Below, piece after piece: positions 26,687-35,633 of a stretch of DNA of 64,000 nt (position 1 is the stretch's first letter; each line of letters opens with the position of its first letter). The DNA is taken from assembly GCA_963767715.1 (NCBI GenBank), contig CAVYFA010000016.1:682001-746000 (forward strand), in the 5' to 3' direction. Below the pieces are notes generated by a model. That model saw only the letters and a program-made list of their open reading frames with translations. It had not been told where the DNA came from and searched no databases. Position numbers and translations under genes: made by a program. Origin of the DNA: CAVSXS01 sp963767715. GTDB taxonomy: Bacteria; Chloroflexota; Ktedonobacteria; Ktedonobacterales; Ktedonobacteraceae.

Positions 26687-27643
26687 ATGGCGATTCAAGC
26701 TCTTGAAGAAACTCGGTTACTGGAAGGTGTCGAGATAGATCCAAATAAATATGCCGTCGAGATCATTGGCGTCTCTAAGATATTCAAAAAGTCAAAGCCG
26801 TTGTTTCGCCGGCTGGGAATGGGGCGTAAGGAGGAAGGGAAGCGCGAGGTGCGCGCGGTTGACAATGTGACGCTGACCGTTAAGAGGAGGGAGATCGTGG
26901 GAATCCTGGGTGCAAATGGCTCGGGCAAGTCCACCCTGGTGCGCATACTCTCGACGCTGCTCATCCCGGACACCGGCACGGTGCGCATCTTCGGCTACGA
27001 TGTAGTCAGGGACGATCGCATGGTGCAGCGGCTCATCAATCGCGTCAGCGTTGAAGCGTCATTCTTCAAGAAGCTGTCGCCGATGGAGAATCTGATCTAC
27101 GCGGCCCGGCTCTATAACATGCCCGGCGCAGAGGCGCGCGCGAAGATACGCAGCATCCTGGAACGTCTGGGCATCCCAAAGGACCGCATCGGGCAGCCGC
27201 TGGAGAACATGTCGCGCGGCATGCAGCAGAAGGTTGCCATCGCGCGCGCCTTCCTGACGGCACCCATCGTCCTGCTGCTGGACGAGCCGACAACCGGCCT
27301 CGACCCGCGCTCGAAGAGCGATGTGCAGGTCTTCGTCCGGGAACTGCGCCAGGATCACGATGCCACTATCCTGATAACGACGCACGACATGGAAGAAGCC
27401 GAGGCGCTGTGCGACCGCGTAGCCATCATCGACCAGGGTCGCATCGTCGCACTGGGCACAGTTGATGAGCTGAAGCAGGCTGTCTCGGAGCGTCTCGAAC
27501 GCACCACGCCGATAACGTTGAACGAAGTCTTTATGCACTATACCGTCGCTCATCTCATCACCGAGACCGACATCGAACGCTACGGGAGCTGGGAAAAAGC
27601 CTTCGAAGCCTTCGAAGCCCAAAAAGAAGATGAGGACGAGTAA
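26687..27643 (+). CDS. ABC-2 type exporter, ATP-binding protein
   Basis: A 318-residue ATPase of the DrrA/CcmA-like exporter family. Walker A is GANGSGKST, the signature is MSRGMQQK (a variant of LSGGQ common in this family), Walker B VLLLDEPTTGLD, and the switch His is in ITTHD. An N-terminal extension of about 30 residues precedes the fold and a Glu-rich tail ends it. The ATG at 26687 is preceded by GGAG; codons upstream in the frame lack homology. It pairs with the permease 14 bases downstream. Substrate unknown; relatives export drugs, lipids or polysaccharide. Confidence 0.92.
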   Translation: MAIQALEETRLLEGVEIDPNKYAVEIIGVSKIFKKSKPLFRRLGMGRKEEGKREVRAVDNVTLTVKRREIVGILGANGSGKSTLVRILSTLLIPDTGTVRIFGYDVVRDDRMVQRLINRVSVEASFFKKLSPMENLIYAARLYNMPGAEARAKIRSILERLGIPKDRIGQPLENMSRGMQQKVAIARAFLTAPIVLLLDEPTTGLDPRSKSDVQVFVRELRQDHDATILITTHDMEEAEALCDRVAIIDQGRIVALGTVDELKQAVSERLERTTPITLNEVFMHYTVAHLITETDIERYGSWEKAFEAFEAQKEDEDE

Positions 27644-27657
27644 GGAGTTGAAAATAC

Positions 27658-28488
27658 ATGTCATCGATGCTCCATAAAGGGCGTGCATCATACGCCTTTT
27701 TTGAACGAAACTGGAACCTGACCAAGCGCTACTGGGCCTGGGAAGTCGTCTGGTTGGTCTATAACATCGTCAACGCGCTGAGCGTGACTTACATCGGGAA
27801 AGCGGCTCAGGTCTTGACGCATACAAAGGTTGACACCAACTACCTTGTGCTATACCTGATGATCGGCACAGCGGTCTGGTCGTACCTCAGTGTGACCTTC
27901 GAAGGCGTCACCGACCTGATTACCATCGAGCGCTGGGAGGGAACCATCGAGCACACCTTCATGGCTCCGATCTCGCGCTTCACGCACCTCATCGGGAGCT
28001 GCTGGTACGCGATCGCGCACGGTCTGCTCTTCACGTTCCTGCAGTTGATTGTTGTGGCGGCGTTCTTCCAGCTCGATTTGAGCCATGCTAACTACCTGAC
28101 CGCCGTATTCATGTTGCTGATGGGCAGTGTCTCGTTCATCGGCTTCGGTATCGGTGCGTCGGTGCTGCCGCTGCTCTTCACCGAGCGCGGCTCGCAGATG
28201 TCGTACATCGTGCGTGCCGTCCTGTTGCTGATCTCGGGCGTCTACTATCCAATCAATGTCCTGCCGGGATGGATGCAGCCGCTGGCGCGCATCTCGCCCG
28301 CTACCTACGTCCTGGAAGGGCTGCGCGCGGCTCTGCTGAGCAACCAGGTCATCTGGTCTGCGGAAATCTGGAGCAACACCTGGCCGCTAATCCTGACAGG
28401 CGTCATTAGCGTCCCCTTGGGAGTCATCATCTTCAAGCGGGCCGAGCTATACGCCAAGCGTACCGGCAAGCTCAAACGTAATGGATAA
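27658..28488 (+). CDS. ABC-2 type exporter, permease
   Basis: A 276-residue permease with six predicted helices of the ABC2_membrane family (for example LMIGTAVWSYLSVTFEG, YIVRAVLLLISGVYYPINVLPGW with the family's VYYPINVLP turn). AAGGAG precedes the ATG. It forms an exporter with the ATPase directly upstream. A long inverted repeat at 28493-28558 follows its stop and may end the operon. Confidence 0.9.
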   Translation: MSSMLHKGRASYAFFERNWNLTKRYWAWEVVWLVYNIVNALSVTYIGKAAQVLTHTKVDTNYLVLYLMIGTAVWSYLSVTFEGVTDLITIERWEGTIEHTFMAPISRFTHLIGSCWYAIAHGLLFTFLQLIVVAAFFQLDLSHANYLTAVFMLLMGSVSFIGFGIGASVLPLLFTERGSQMSYIVRAVLLLISGVYYPINVLPGWMQPLARISPATYVLEGLRAALLSNQVIWSAEIWSNTWPLILTGVISVPLGVIIFKRAELYAKRTGKLKRNG

Positions 28489-28492
28489 CCCG

Positions 28493-28558
28493 CATCCTTG
28501 CGGTGAACGGTTCGTCAACCTGTAAGTACACAGGGGTGCAACGTTCACCGTAAGGATG
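28493..28558. repeat. 17-bp inverted repeat after the ABC permease
   Basis: CATCCTTGCGGTGAACG (28493-28509) pairs with CGTTCACCGTAAGGATG (28542-28558) with a single G-U pair and a 32-base loop. It starts just after the permease stop, so it may be a terminator; no T run follows. The right arm ends on an ATG that opens the next reading frame, an argument for the later GTG as the real start there. Confidence 0.65.
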
Positions 28559-28594
28559 AGTGAGAGAAAGAATAGTACTAGTGAGGAGAAACTC

Positions 28595-29576
28595 GTGAAA
28601 GATACACTACCGCAGGGCTTTCATGTGCGTGCGTCCAACATGGGCGACCTGAATGCTGTGCATCGCCTGATAGAACTGAACGATATTGCTGACTTTGGAG
28701 GGCCGGACATTACTCTGGAGGATCTGCAGATCCTCTGGACCACCCCGAACTTTCAGATGGACACGCATGCCTGGGTTGTCGAAGCGAGTGATGGGCAGAT
28801 CGTCGCCTATGCCGACGTGGAGCAGAAGGAACACGCGCGCCTCTTTACCTTCGTTCGCGTGCATCCTGGGTATCAAGGTCACGGCATCGGTGAATACCTG
28901 TACGAACTCGTCGGGGAATGGGCCACCCAGCAGATCCCGCTGGCAGCTCCCCAGGTGCGTGTCACATTGAACACCTTTGCCGGTGGATCAGAGGCGACCA
29001 GGCGGCTTATCGAGTCAGCAGGCTTACGGGAGATTCGTCGCTCATGGCGCATGGAGATCGACATGGAGGAGATGCCTCCTGCGCCGCAGTGGCCGGAGAA
29101 CATCACGCTGCGCACCTTTGTGCCGGGACAGGATGAATTGGTGACCTTCAAGACCGTCGAATTCGGCCTTTGAGGATCACTTCGGACACATGCCCGGCAA
29201 CTTCGAGGAGTGGAAGCACTGGATGCTCGACCGCGAGGGCTTCGACCCGACGCTTTTCTTCCTGGCATTCGATGGCCAACAGCTCGCCGGGTGTTCGCTC
29301 TGCTCCTACGAGCTTGGCGATGGCTGGGTGAACACACTGGCTGTGCTTCGTCCCTGGCGCAAACAGGGCCTCGGCATGGCGCTCCTGCTGCATTCCTTCG
29401 GAGAGTTCTACAGGCGCGGCAAACGCAGGGTTGGGCTGGGCGTAGATTCGCAGAACTTGACGGGCGCAACGCGCCTCTACCAGCGCGCGGGTATGCATGT
29501 CTCGCGCGAATACATCTCGTACGAGAAGGAGCTGCGTGCCGGTATCGAACTGAGTACGCAGGCTATCGCGGTCTAA
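28595..29576 (+). pseudogene. Double GNAT acetyltransferase, frameshifted
   Basis: Two GNAT domains are encoded in two frames. The first (28595-29173) ends at TGA shortly after VTFKTVEFGL; the second continues from about 29167 in another frame as EDHFGHMPGNFEEWKHW and runs to 29576. Reading GAATTCGGCC without one G joins the frames into one protein of about 326 residues, the architecture of mycothiol-synthase-like two-domain GNATs. Domain 1 has RVHPGYQGHGIGEYL and domain 2 LRPWRKQGLGMALL, both acetyl-CoA-binding motif A. GAGGAG sits six bases before the GTG at 28595; an ATG at 28556 is also in frame. Either a recent mutation or a sequencing indel. Confidence 0.8.
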
Positions 29577-29639
29577 AGGGGAGATCGTCTCGCACTTCCC
29601 ACTCCTTCTCATGATTGACTATAGAACGGAGAAACTGCA

Positions 29640-30323
29640 ATGTCGGTCTTGTTATCAAATCTGGTGGCGCGAACACCTACGATTGAAGACTTCTACTCGA
29701 TAGCCGAACTGGTTGCGGCCTGTGACATTGCTGAACATGGGATCGCGGACAGCTCGACGCGAGACCTGGCGTCTCGCTGGCGGAACTACAGCTTTCACCT
29801 GGAGAGCGATGCCTGGGTCATCACCACTGGCCGAAAGCAGTTCGTCGGCTTCGCCTGCGTCTGGCATCGAGACCACGAGGAGTTCTACACTTTCATCTGT
29901 GTGCATCCACAGTACCGCAAGCGCGGTATCGGCACGCTGCTGCTGCGCATGGTGGAGCAGCGCGCTCGTGAACTCATGCATAATGCCTGCCCGGGTGCGC
30001 GCGTCAGCCTGCGGGGCGTAGTAAGCGCGAACAATGCCCAGGCGCGCAGCCTGTTCGAGCGTGAAGGCTACCTCTCGATTCGAGAGTTCTGGCGCGTGAC
30101 GCTGGAACTGGTTGAGTCGGGTGACGACAGCGCCAGCCATCCTGGAAAGTTCGCCATCGATCTCGACGTCGAATCCAGTCAACTGGTCGGAGCCGCACCG
30201 CTCTATGATCGCGAAGGCATTTACAGCGTGCGGCAGCTCGTAACCTACGAGAAGGAGTTGCGCCCCGTTGATGAAGAGTCTGATTGCCCCGATGACTGCG
30301 GAGAGACGCTGGTCGGCGTCTGA
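29640..30323 (+). CDS. GNAT acetyltransferase with a remnant second domain
   Basis: A 227-residue paralog of the preceding double-GNAT gene. Residues 1-160 form a complete GNAT domain with acetyl-CoA loop VHPQYRKRGIGTLL. The remaining part, beginning near KFAIDLDVESSQLVGAAPLYDREGIYSV, aligns only with the last third of the second domain of the neighbour (GLGVDSQNLTGATRLYQRAG...SYEKELR). The middle of the second domain, including its cofactor loop, is missing. The frame is intact, so this looks like an internal in-frame deletion. Substrate unknown; only the first domain should bind acetyl-CoA. Confidence 0.82.
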   Translation: MSVLLSNLVARTPTIEDFYSIAELVAACDIAEHGIADSSTRDLASRWRNYSFHLESDAWVITTGRKQFVGFACVWHRDHEEFYTFICVHPQYRKRGIGTLLLRMVEQRARELMHNACPGARVSLRGVVSANNAQARSLFEREGYLSIREFWRVTLELVESGDDSASHPGKFAIDLDVESSQLVGAAPLYDREGIYSVRQLVTYEKELRPVDEESDCPDDCGETLVGV

Positions 30324-30347
30324 AAATGACGAACGGGGCGATCATAG

Positions 30348-30390
30348 TGATAGAGCAGGGGCGGTCGCCATGGCCGTCCTTGCTCTATCA
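30348..30390. repeat. Imperfect palindrome between GNAT and DUF899 genes
   Basis: TGATAGAGCAGGGGCGGTCG (30348-30367) pairs, with a few mismatches, with GGCCGTCCTTGCTCTATCA (30372-30390). The small loop makes it a hairpin that could terminate the GNAT genes. It includes GGCGGTCGCC, resembling the core of the other palindromes in the window. Confidence 0.6.
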
Positions 30391-30537
30391 GAAGCCCAAT
30401 CCCACTTCTACCTTTTTGTCCCTGGTGAAACAGTCGCTGCTCTTGGGTTGAATAAGCAAAGAGCCCGATGTGGTGCAGACCGAAAGATGTGGAGGAGAAA
30501 CACGGTAGAAGAGATCGAGTGAAAGAAGGAAACACCA

Positions 30538-31344
30538 ATGAGTGAACAAAATGACAATCAGTGGGATGAGTCGAAGAACGTCGGGTTACCGTTGGCAGAA
30601 GGCCTCGACACCTCTGGGCTGCCTGAGGTGGTTGACCGAACCACCTGGCAGGCGGAACTGGACCAACTGCGGGTTCGGGAAAAGGCGCATACCCACGAAG
30701 GGGATGCGATCGCCGCGGCCCGACGGCGGCTGCCGATGGTCGAGGTCGACCCCACCACGCAACTGATCGGGCCCAACGGGCCGCTCACCCTGCTCGAAGC
30801 GTTCGAAGGGCGCCGACAGCTCATCGCCTACTACTTCATGTGGAACCCTGGCCGACCCGCGCCCGAACAGTGCGAGGGGTGCACCTGGGTTACATCGCAG
30901 GTCCGTGAGCTGTCCTATCTGCATTCCCGCGACATCACCTACGCGGTCTTCTGTCAGGGTCCCTACGACGAAAGCGTCCGCTACCACGACTTTATGGGCT
31001 GGGACATGCCGTGGTACTCCGCACAGGCCTCCCTCGACGTCCTGCTAGTCGGGCGGCGGATCGGCATGATGCACCTCGTGTGCTACCTGCGAGACGGCGA
31101 CCGCGTCTTCGAAACCTACTGGACGACCATCCGCGGCGTCGAGGCTATGGACAACAGCTATGCGCTCATGGACCTCACCGTCTACGGACGCCAGGAGCCG
31201 TGGGAGAACTCGCCCCCCGGCTGGCCGCAACGCTGGCAAACCAACGATAACGGGGACCAGCTCCGCACCAACGGACGTCCCATCGCCCAATGGTCTCGAC
31301 TGGCGGCCGGACGCTCCGACGACCTCGGAAACGCCGTCACATGA
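30538..31344 (+). CDS. DUF899 family protein (thioredoxin-like fold)
   Basis: A 268-residue protein matching the DUF899 family, seen by the ordered blocks REKAHTHEGDAIAAARRRLP, LIAYYFMWNP, CEGCTWVTSQVRELSYLHSRD and FMGWDMPWYS. The family has a thioredoxin-like fold, and CEGC is the only CxxC here and could be redox-active, but no reaction is established. GAAGGAAAC precedes the ATG. It looks richer in G and C than its neighbours, which could mean a different origin. It is bounded by palindromes and gene-poor DNA. Confidence 0.85.
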   Translation: MSEQNDNQWDESKNVGLPLAEGLDTSGLPEVVDRTTWQAELDQLRVREKAHTHEGDAIAAARRRLPMVEVDPTTQLIGPNGPLTLLEAFEGRRQLIAYYFMWNPGRPAPEQCEGCTWVTSQVRELSYLHSRDITYAVFCQGPYDESVRYHDFMGWDMPWYSAQASLDVLLVGRRIGMMHLVCYLRDGDRVFETYWTTIRGVEAMDNSYALMDLTVYGRQEPWENSPPGWPQRWQTNDNGDQLRTNGRPIAQWSRLAAGRSDDLGNAVT

Positions 31345-31732
31345 CGACGGGAGCTTCGGCCAATGCCGCGTTTAGCTGTGGCTTGGCGCTGCCCGGAAAG
31401 GAGATCAGAGGCTGCGTTAGAGCCGCAGAGTGTTGGGATTTAAGGCTAGCAGTGATCGAGAGGAACAGTTCATCATGAATAGATGTGGAGCGGTTTGCCC
31501 AGGTTCGTTTTATAGCACTGCTCACATTTGAAGGGCAAGTCCTTACATTTGAGGGCCAAAGCTGCTCACATGGTAGGTCATTTACCACGTTCTTCGTGGG
31601 TAGAGTAAAGCGTCCCGGAATGCTGGGACATCTATTACTTCTCGTTACTTTTGTTTTCGATGTGCCGTTGAAAATCATGTGGGGCAGTCCTGGATTTATC
31701 TTGGGGCATAGCGTGGAGAGGATACAGTTATT
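31345..31732. other. Gene-poor spacer with short direct repeats
   Basis: No convincing gene in 388 bases. CTGCTCACAT occurs at 31518-31527 and 31562-31571, and ACATTTGARGGSCAA at 31524-31538 and 31545-31559. Nested direct repeats like these could be a remnant of a mobile element end. An 83-codon ORF at 31485 has no recognisable features. Confidence 0.4.
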
Positions 31733-31930
31733 ATGAATGTTCTGGCGATGCTGGAATTTGCCGCGGTCACTACTGGGGGAATGCGTCCGTTATACCTGCT
31801 CTTGTTGTTGTTAGCGATTATCTTGTTACTAACGGGTTGTGTCATCGCGCTGGTAACATTGCGAAATCAACGAAAGAAAGGTCAATTTGCGCTCTCTTCC
31901 CTGGAACAACCGGACCGAGAAACCCTCTAA
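31733..31930 (+). CDS. Possible small single-pass membrane protein
   Basis: A 65-residue ORF with one strong hydrophobic helix (RPLYLLLLLLAIILLLTGCV) followed by a positive stretch (RNQRKKG), which suggests the C-terminus is cytoplasmic. GAGAGG lies about 10 bases before the ATG. It overlaps the start of the MFS transporter by 44 bases, so translation could be coupled. No family recognised; it could also be the chance upstream frame of that gene. Confidence 0.45.
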   Translation: MNVLAMLEFAAVTTGGMRPLYLLLLLLAIILLLTGCVIALVTLRNQRKKGQFALSSLEQPDRETL

Positions 31931-33215
31931 GCTTTCGAGGCTGGCGAGCCGCTCGGTGATCCCGCTGCTGTTTGGTACGCTTCTCCTGCGTACCAATACG
32001 GGGGCTAGCTCAATCGTGCTTGGGCGTTTTCTGGCGCAACTTTCAGTGGGGAGTGGCCACCCGATCACCAACATCCGTGTCGGACTGATCTCAGTGGCCT
32101 ATTTTATTGTCGAACTCTCACTCGCTCCCGTATTTGGCGCTCTAGGTGACCGCTGGGGCCGGCGCCTCTTTCTCACGATTGGCCCACTGTTTGGCCTGAC
32201 CCAGGTTGTCCTGCTGGTCTTCACTCCAACTGCGAACCCCTTCCCATATTTGCTGGCCTTGCAATTACTGGCGGGCATCTCTACCGCAATGCAGGTGCCG
32301 GCGGTGCTTGGCTACCTGGCTGACTACACCGCGCAGAATCAATCGCTGCGGATGCGCTTCATGAGCCTGTACGAACTGGCGACGAGCGGCGGCATCGCCT
32401 TCGGCGTCGTGCTGGGCGGCTTTGCCTGGGACCGCTTCGGGCGCTACGCCTTCGTGCTGCTTGGGGTGAATTATCTCCTGGTAGCCTGTTGCATGCTCCT
32501 GATCCCCGCCGTGCGACAGGTGATCGAACGCGGCAGGTTACAGGCGCTGGCTCGCCGCTACTGGCGCGTCCTCCGCACGCCCCGCCTGTTTATCTTCATC
32601 CCCGCCTGGATCAGCATCAGCGCGCTCGTAGGCGTATGGCTCAGTTCGCAGCTCACCTTTGTGCTGTCTGCACCGCGTCGCGAACATCACCAGTACTTGA
32701 TGGGCAGCCTCAGTGCCGCGGGCAGTGGCGGTCGCCTCAGCCTGATCCTGGGCCTCTACGCCCTCTTTTTTGGCCTGTGCCTGCTCTTCTGGGCGTTTTT
32801 CTTGAACCGCGCTCCTCGTCTGCTGCTCATGCTGGCCTCCATCGCCGGTGTCTACGTCTTCTGCATCGCCATCGCCGGTTTGAACCACACCGGCTTTCAA
32901 AATGTGCCGCTACTGGTAGTTTGGATCGCGCTCCTGCTGGTTGGCATTTTCGCCGAGAGCAGTTTCGCGCCCGCCGCGCTGACCTACCTTGCCGATATCT
33001 CCGAGGAGGCGGCCAAGGATCGCGGATTGCTGATGGGTTTATATTCTGTCTTCCTGGGTTTGGGTCAGTTGCTCGGCAATGGCCTGGGAGGGGTCTTCGC
33101 ACAGGTCTGGGGCTTCGATGGTTTAATCTATCTGACCGCGATCCTCGCTTTTATCGCGCTGATCTGCCTCCTCTCGCTCTTCAGCCTCGAAAGGCGCGTG
33201 GCTCCTGCGGAATAA
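31887..33215 (+). CDS. MFS transporter
   Basis: A 442-residue major-facilitator protein with about 12 predicted helices. The motif between helices 2 and 3 is seen as GALGDRWGRRLFL, and a repeat-like loop appears in the second half. The start is a TTG at 31887 with AAAGG just upstream; no ATG exists before the first helix. Substrate cannot be told. It is followed 103 bases later by a second, unrelated MFS gene of the DHA2 type. Confidence 0.82.
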   Translation: MRSLPWNNRTEKPSKLSRLASRSVIPLLFGTLLLRTNTGASSIVLGRFLAQLSVGSGHPITNIRVGLISVAYFIVELSLAPVFGALGDRWGRRLFLTIGPLFGLTQVVLLVFTPTANPFPYLLALQLLAGISTAMQVPAVLGYLADYTAQNQSLRMRFMSLYELATSGGIAFGVVLGGFAWDRFGRYAFVLLGVNYLLVACCMLLIPAVRQVIERGRLQALARRYWRVLRTPRLFIFIPAWISISALVGVWLSSQLTFVLSAPRREHHQYLMGSLSAAGSGGRLSLILGLYALFFGLCLLFWAFFLNRAPRLLLMLASIAGVYVFCIAIAGLNHTGFQNVPLLVVWIALLLVGIFAESSFAPAALTYLADISEEAAKDRGLLMGLYSVFLGLGQLLGNGLGGVFAQVWGFDGLIYLTAILAFIALICLLSLFSLERRVAPAE

Positions 33216-33318
33216 GCCAGATGGCTGATCTGTTGGAATAATTTACTCTTTGGTCTGTGTTCTGATGATTATACGGTTATTTATCCACACAGCTAGCTCC
33301 AGATAGGCAATCACATCT

Positions 33319-34890
33319 ATGACCAAAAAGCGAAAATTATTGTTACCATAGCCCTGATGCTGGGTATGTCACTGGCAGCCCTCGATACCACTATCGTTGG
33401 TACCGCACTGCCGAGCATCGTTGGGAAATTGGGCGGCATCACACTATACTCGTGGGTGTTCTCAGCGTATTTACTCACGTCCACTACTACCGTGCCCATC
33501 TACGGGAAGCTTGCCGATCTTGTTTGGTCGCAAGCCGCTCTTTCTTTTTGGCACTGCCGTGTTTCTCATCGGATCCATTGCCTCCGGCGCGGCCCAATCG
33601 ATGGAGCAGCTCATCATTTTCCGTGCCATCCAGGGGTTAGGCGCAGGCGCGGTTTTGCCTATCGTCCTGACGATCATTGGCGACATTTTCTCACTGGAAG
33701 AACGCGCTCGGGTGCAGGGACTGTTCAGCGGCGTGTGGGGACTGTCCAGCATCATTGGGCCTGCGCTCGGCGGGGTAATCGTTGACCACTTCTCATGGCG
33801 CTGGGTCTTCTATATCAATATCCCCTTTGGCCTGCTCTCCGCTTTCCTGCTCATCGTCTCCCTGAAAGAGAACGTTGAGCGCAAGAAACACTCGCTCGAT
33901 TATGTGGGCACCCTGACGCTAACGGGTGCCATTGTTGCACTGCTCTTCGCCCTCCTCCAAGGAGGTGTCGCCTGGGCCTGGATCTCAGTGCCAAGCCTGG
34001 GTTTGTTTGCGCTTTCCGTTGCCCTGATTGCCCTCTTCCTGTTCCAGGAAGCGCGTGCTCCTGAGCCAATTCTGCCACTCACGCTCTTCACCAACCGCAT
34101 CATCGCCATTGCCAGCATCGGTGGCGTGATCCTGGGTGTCGTCATGTTCGGGATCACTTCGTATGTCCCATTGTTCGTGCAGGGCGTCAAAGGTGGAACC
34201 GCTACCAGCGCTGGAGTCACACTTGGGCCATTGTTGCTGGCGTGGCCGATTGCCGCGACGGTCAGTGGGAAAATGATTCTGCGCTATGGCTATCGTCTTA
34301 CAGCGGTTATTGGCGCGTTGCTTGTCGCCATCGGCGTTGGATTGGTGATGCTGCTACAGACGAGTTCAACGCTGCCATATATTGTGGTCGCGATGGTTTT
34401 GATCGGAACCGGCCTGGGCTTGATGAGTACTGCCTTTATCATCTCCGTACAAAATGCTGTTCCATGGAATGTCCGGGGAGTCGCGACTGCTTCAACTCAG
34501 TTCTTTCGCACCATCGGCGGCACCGTTGGCGTTGCCCTGATGGGAACTATCCTCAATCTCCAGATGGCCGTACGGTTCGCGCCCATACTGGCGCGTTATC
34601 CTGCGGTCGTGGCGCATTTGCCGAAAAATATGGCTCCCTCCAATGTGCTGCTTACCCCCGATGTGCGCCAGGCGTTACCGGTAGACTTCCTGACTCAGCT
34701 ACAGACAGCCTTAGCACAGAGCCTCTCCTGGGTGTACGCCCTCATGTTCGCGCTTGCCGTGATTGGGTTGGCAACTATGTTCTTCTTCCCTGGAGGTCGC
34801 GCCGAACAGTATTCGTATAAAGCTGAAGCGGAGGATGTTCCTCAAACGGAAACTAGCAGACCTGAACCACAGATCACGACAATCGGGTAA
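33319..34890 (+). pseudogene. DHA2-type MFS drug exporter with two compensating frameshifts
   Basis: The gene encodes an EmrB/QacA-like 14-helix exporter of about 523 residues if two single-base errors are corrected. The ATG at 33319 begins MTKKRK, but the run CGAAAATT lacks one A needed to continue as IIVTIALMLGMSLAALDTTI; without it a stop follows. The next part reads in another frame to KLADL, where CTTGTTTGG has one base too many before FGRKPLFLFG, and the rest runs open to 34890. DHA2 motifs such as LDTTIVGTALPSI and FRAIQGLGAG are clear. Either two sequencing indels or a decayed gene. Confidence 0.78.
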
Positions 34891-34906
34891 TAGTTTTCTA
34901 TGCGAT

Positions 34907-35407
34907 CTACCTTTTACGGATCACGCGCTCCATCTCGCGTTTTGCGTCGCGTTCCGCGATGGCCTCGCGCTTATCGTACAGCTTCTTGCCGCGGGCCAGC
35001 CCCAGTTCAATCTTGGCTCGCCCGTGCTTAAGGTACAGCTTGAGCGGGATCAGAGTCAGCCCCTTCGTCGCTACTTTTGCCTGGAGCTGCTCGATCTCGC
35101 GCTTGTGCAGCAGCAGCTTGCGGTTGCGCAGCGGCTCGTGATTGTAGCGGTTGCCGTGTTCGTATACGGCGATATGCGCGTTTTCCAGCCACAGCTCCCC
35201 GTTGCGCGCAATCGCGTACGAACCGCGCAGGTTGACCCGGCCTTCGCGAATCGATTTTATTTCGGTGCCGACGAGCGAGATGCCCGCTTCGATGGTTTCC
35301 TCCACAAAGTAATCGTGATAAGCCTGCCTGTTTATGGCGATGACCTTGATCGCCTCGTCCTTCGGAGCGGGTTTGCTCTGCTGCCCGGCGGAAGTTTGTT
35401 TTGCCAT
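34907..35407 (-). CDS. smpB: SsrA-binding protein
   Basis: A 166-residue SmpB, which binds tmRNA and brings it to stalled ribosomes for trans-translation. Family blocks are GISLVGTEIKSIREGRVNLRGS, ENAHIAVYEHGNRYNHEP and the C-terminal LARGKKLYDKREAIAERDAKREMERVIR tail, which follows the empty mRNA channel. A 20-residue Gln/Lys-rich extension precedes the core. It converges with the MFS gene (16-base gap) and is divergent from the MMPL gene. tmRNA itself is not in the window. Confidence 0.96.
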   Translation of the reverse strand: MAKQTSAGQQSKPAPKDEAIKVIAINRQAYHDYFVEETIEAGISLVGTEIKSIREGRVNLRGSYAIARNGELWLENAHIAVYEHGNRYNHEPLRNRKLLLHKREIEQLQAKVATKGLTLIPLKLYLKHGRAKIELGLARGKKLYDKREAIAERDAKREMERVIRKR

Positions 35408-35633
35408 ATTTCTTGTCTGCTCTCATGCTCGCCTGCTCGAGCGTATATATCCTCTTGCCATCTGTGTAAATCAGGCCTATATGTATGTTAAAGGTGTACC
35501 ACATCATACTACATACCGGCATTGCAGTCGAGTAGTGCAATAAGCATTACCCTTACGTGATGGGGCTAGAGTCATATTTGTGTAAGTGCTAAACGGCGGA
35601 TGATATAGTATCGATTTTAGAAAGGCATTTCTG

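Noticed and set aside
31485..31736. 83-codon ORF in the gap before the MFS genes
   Set aside because: No ribosome site, no family, and it spans the nested direct repeats.
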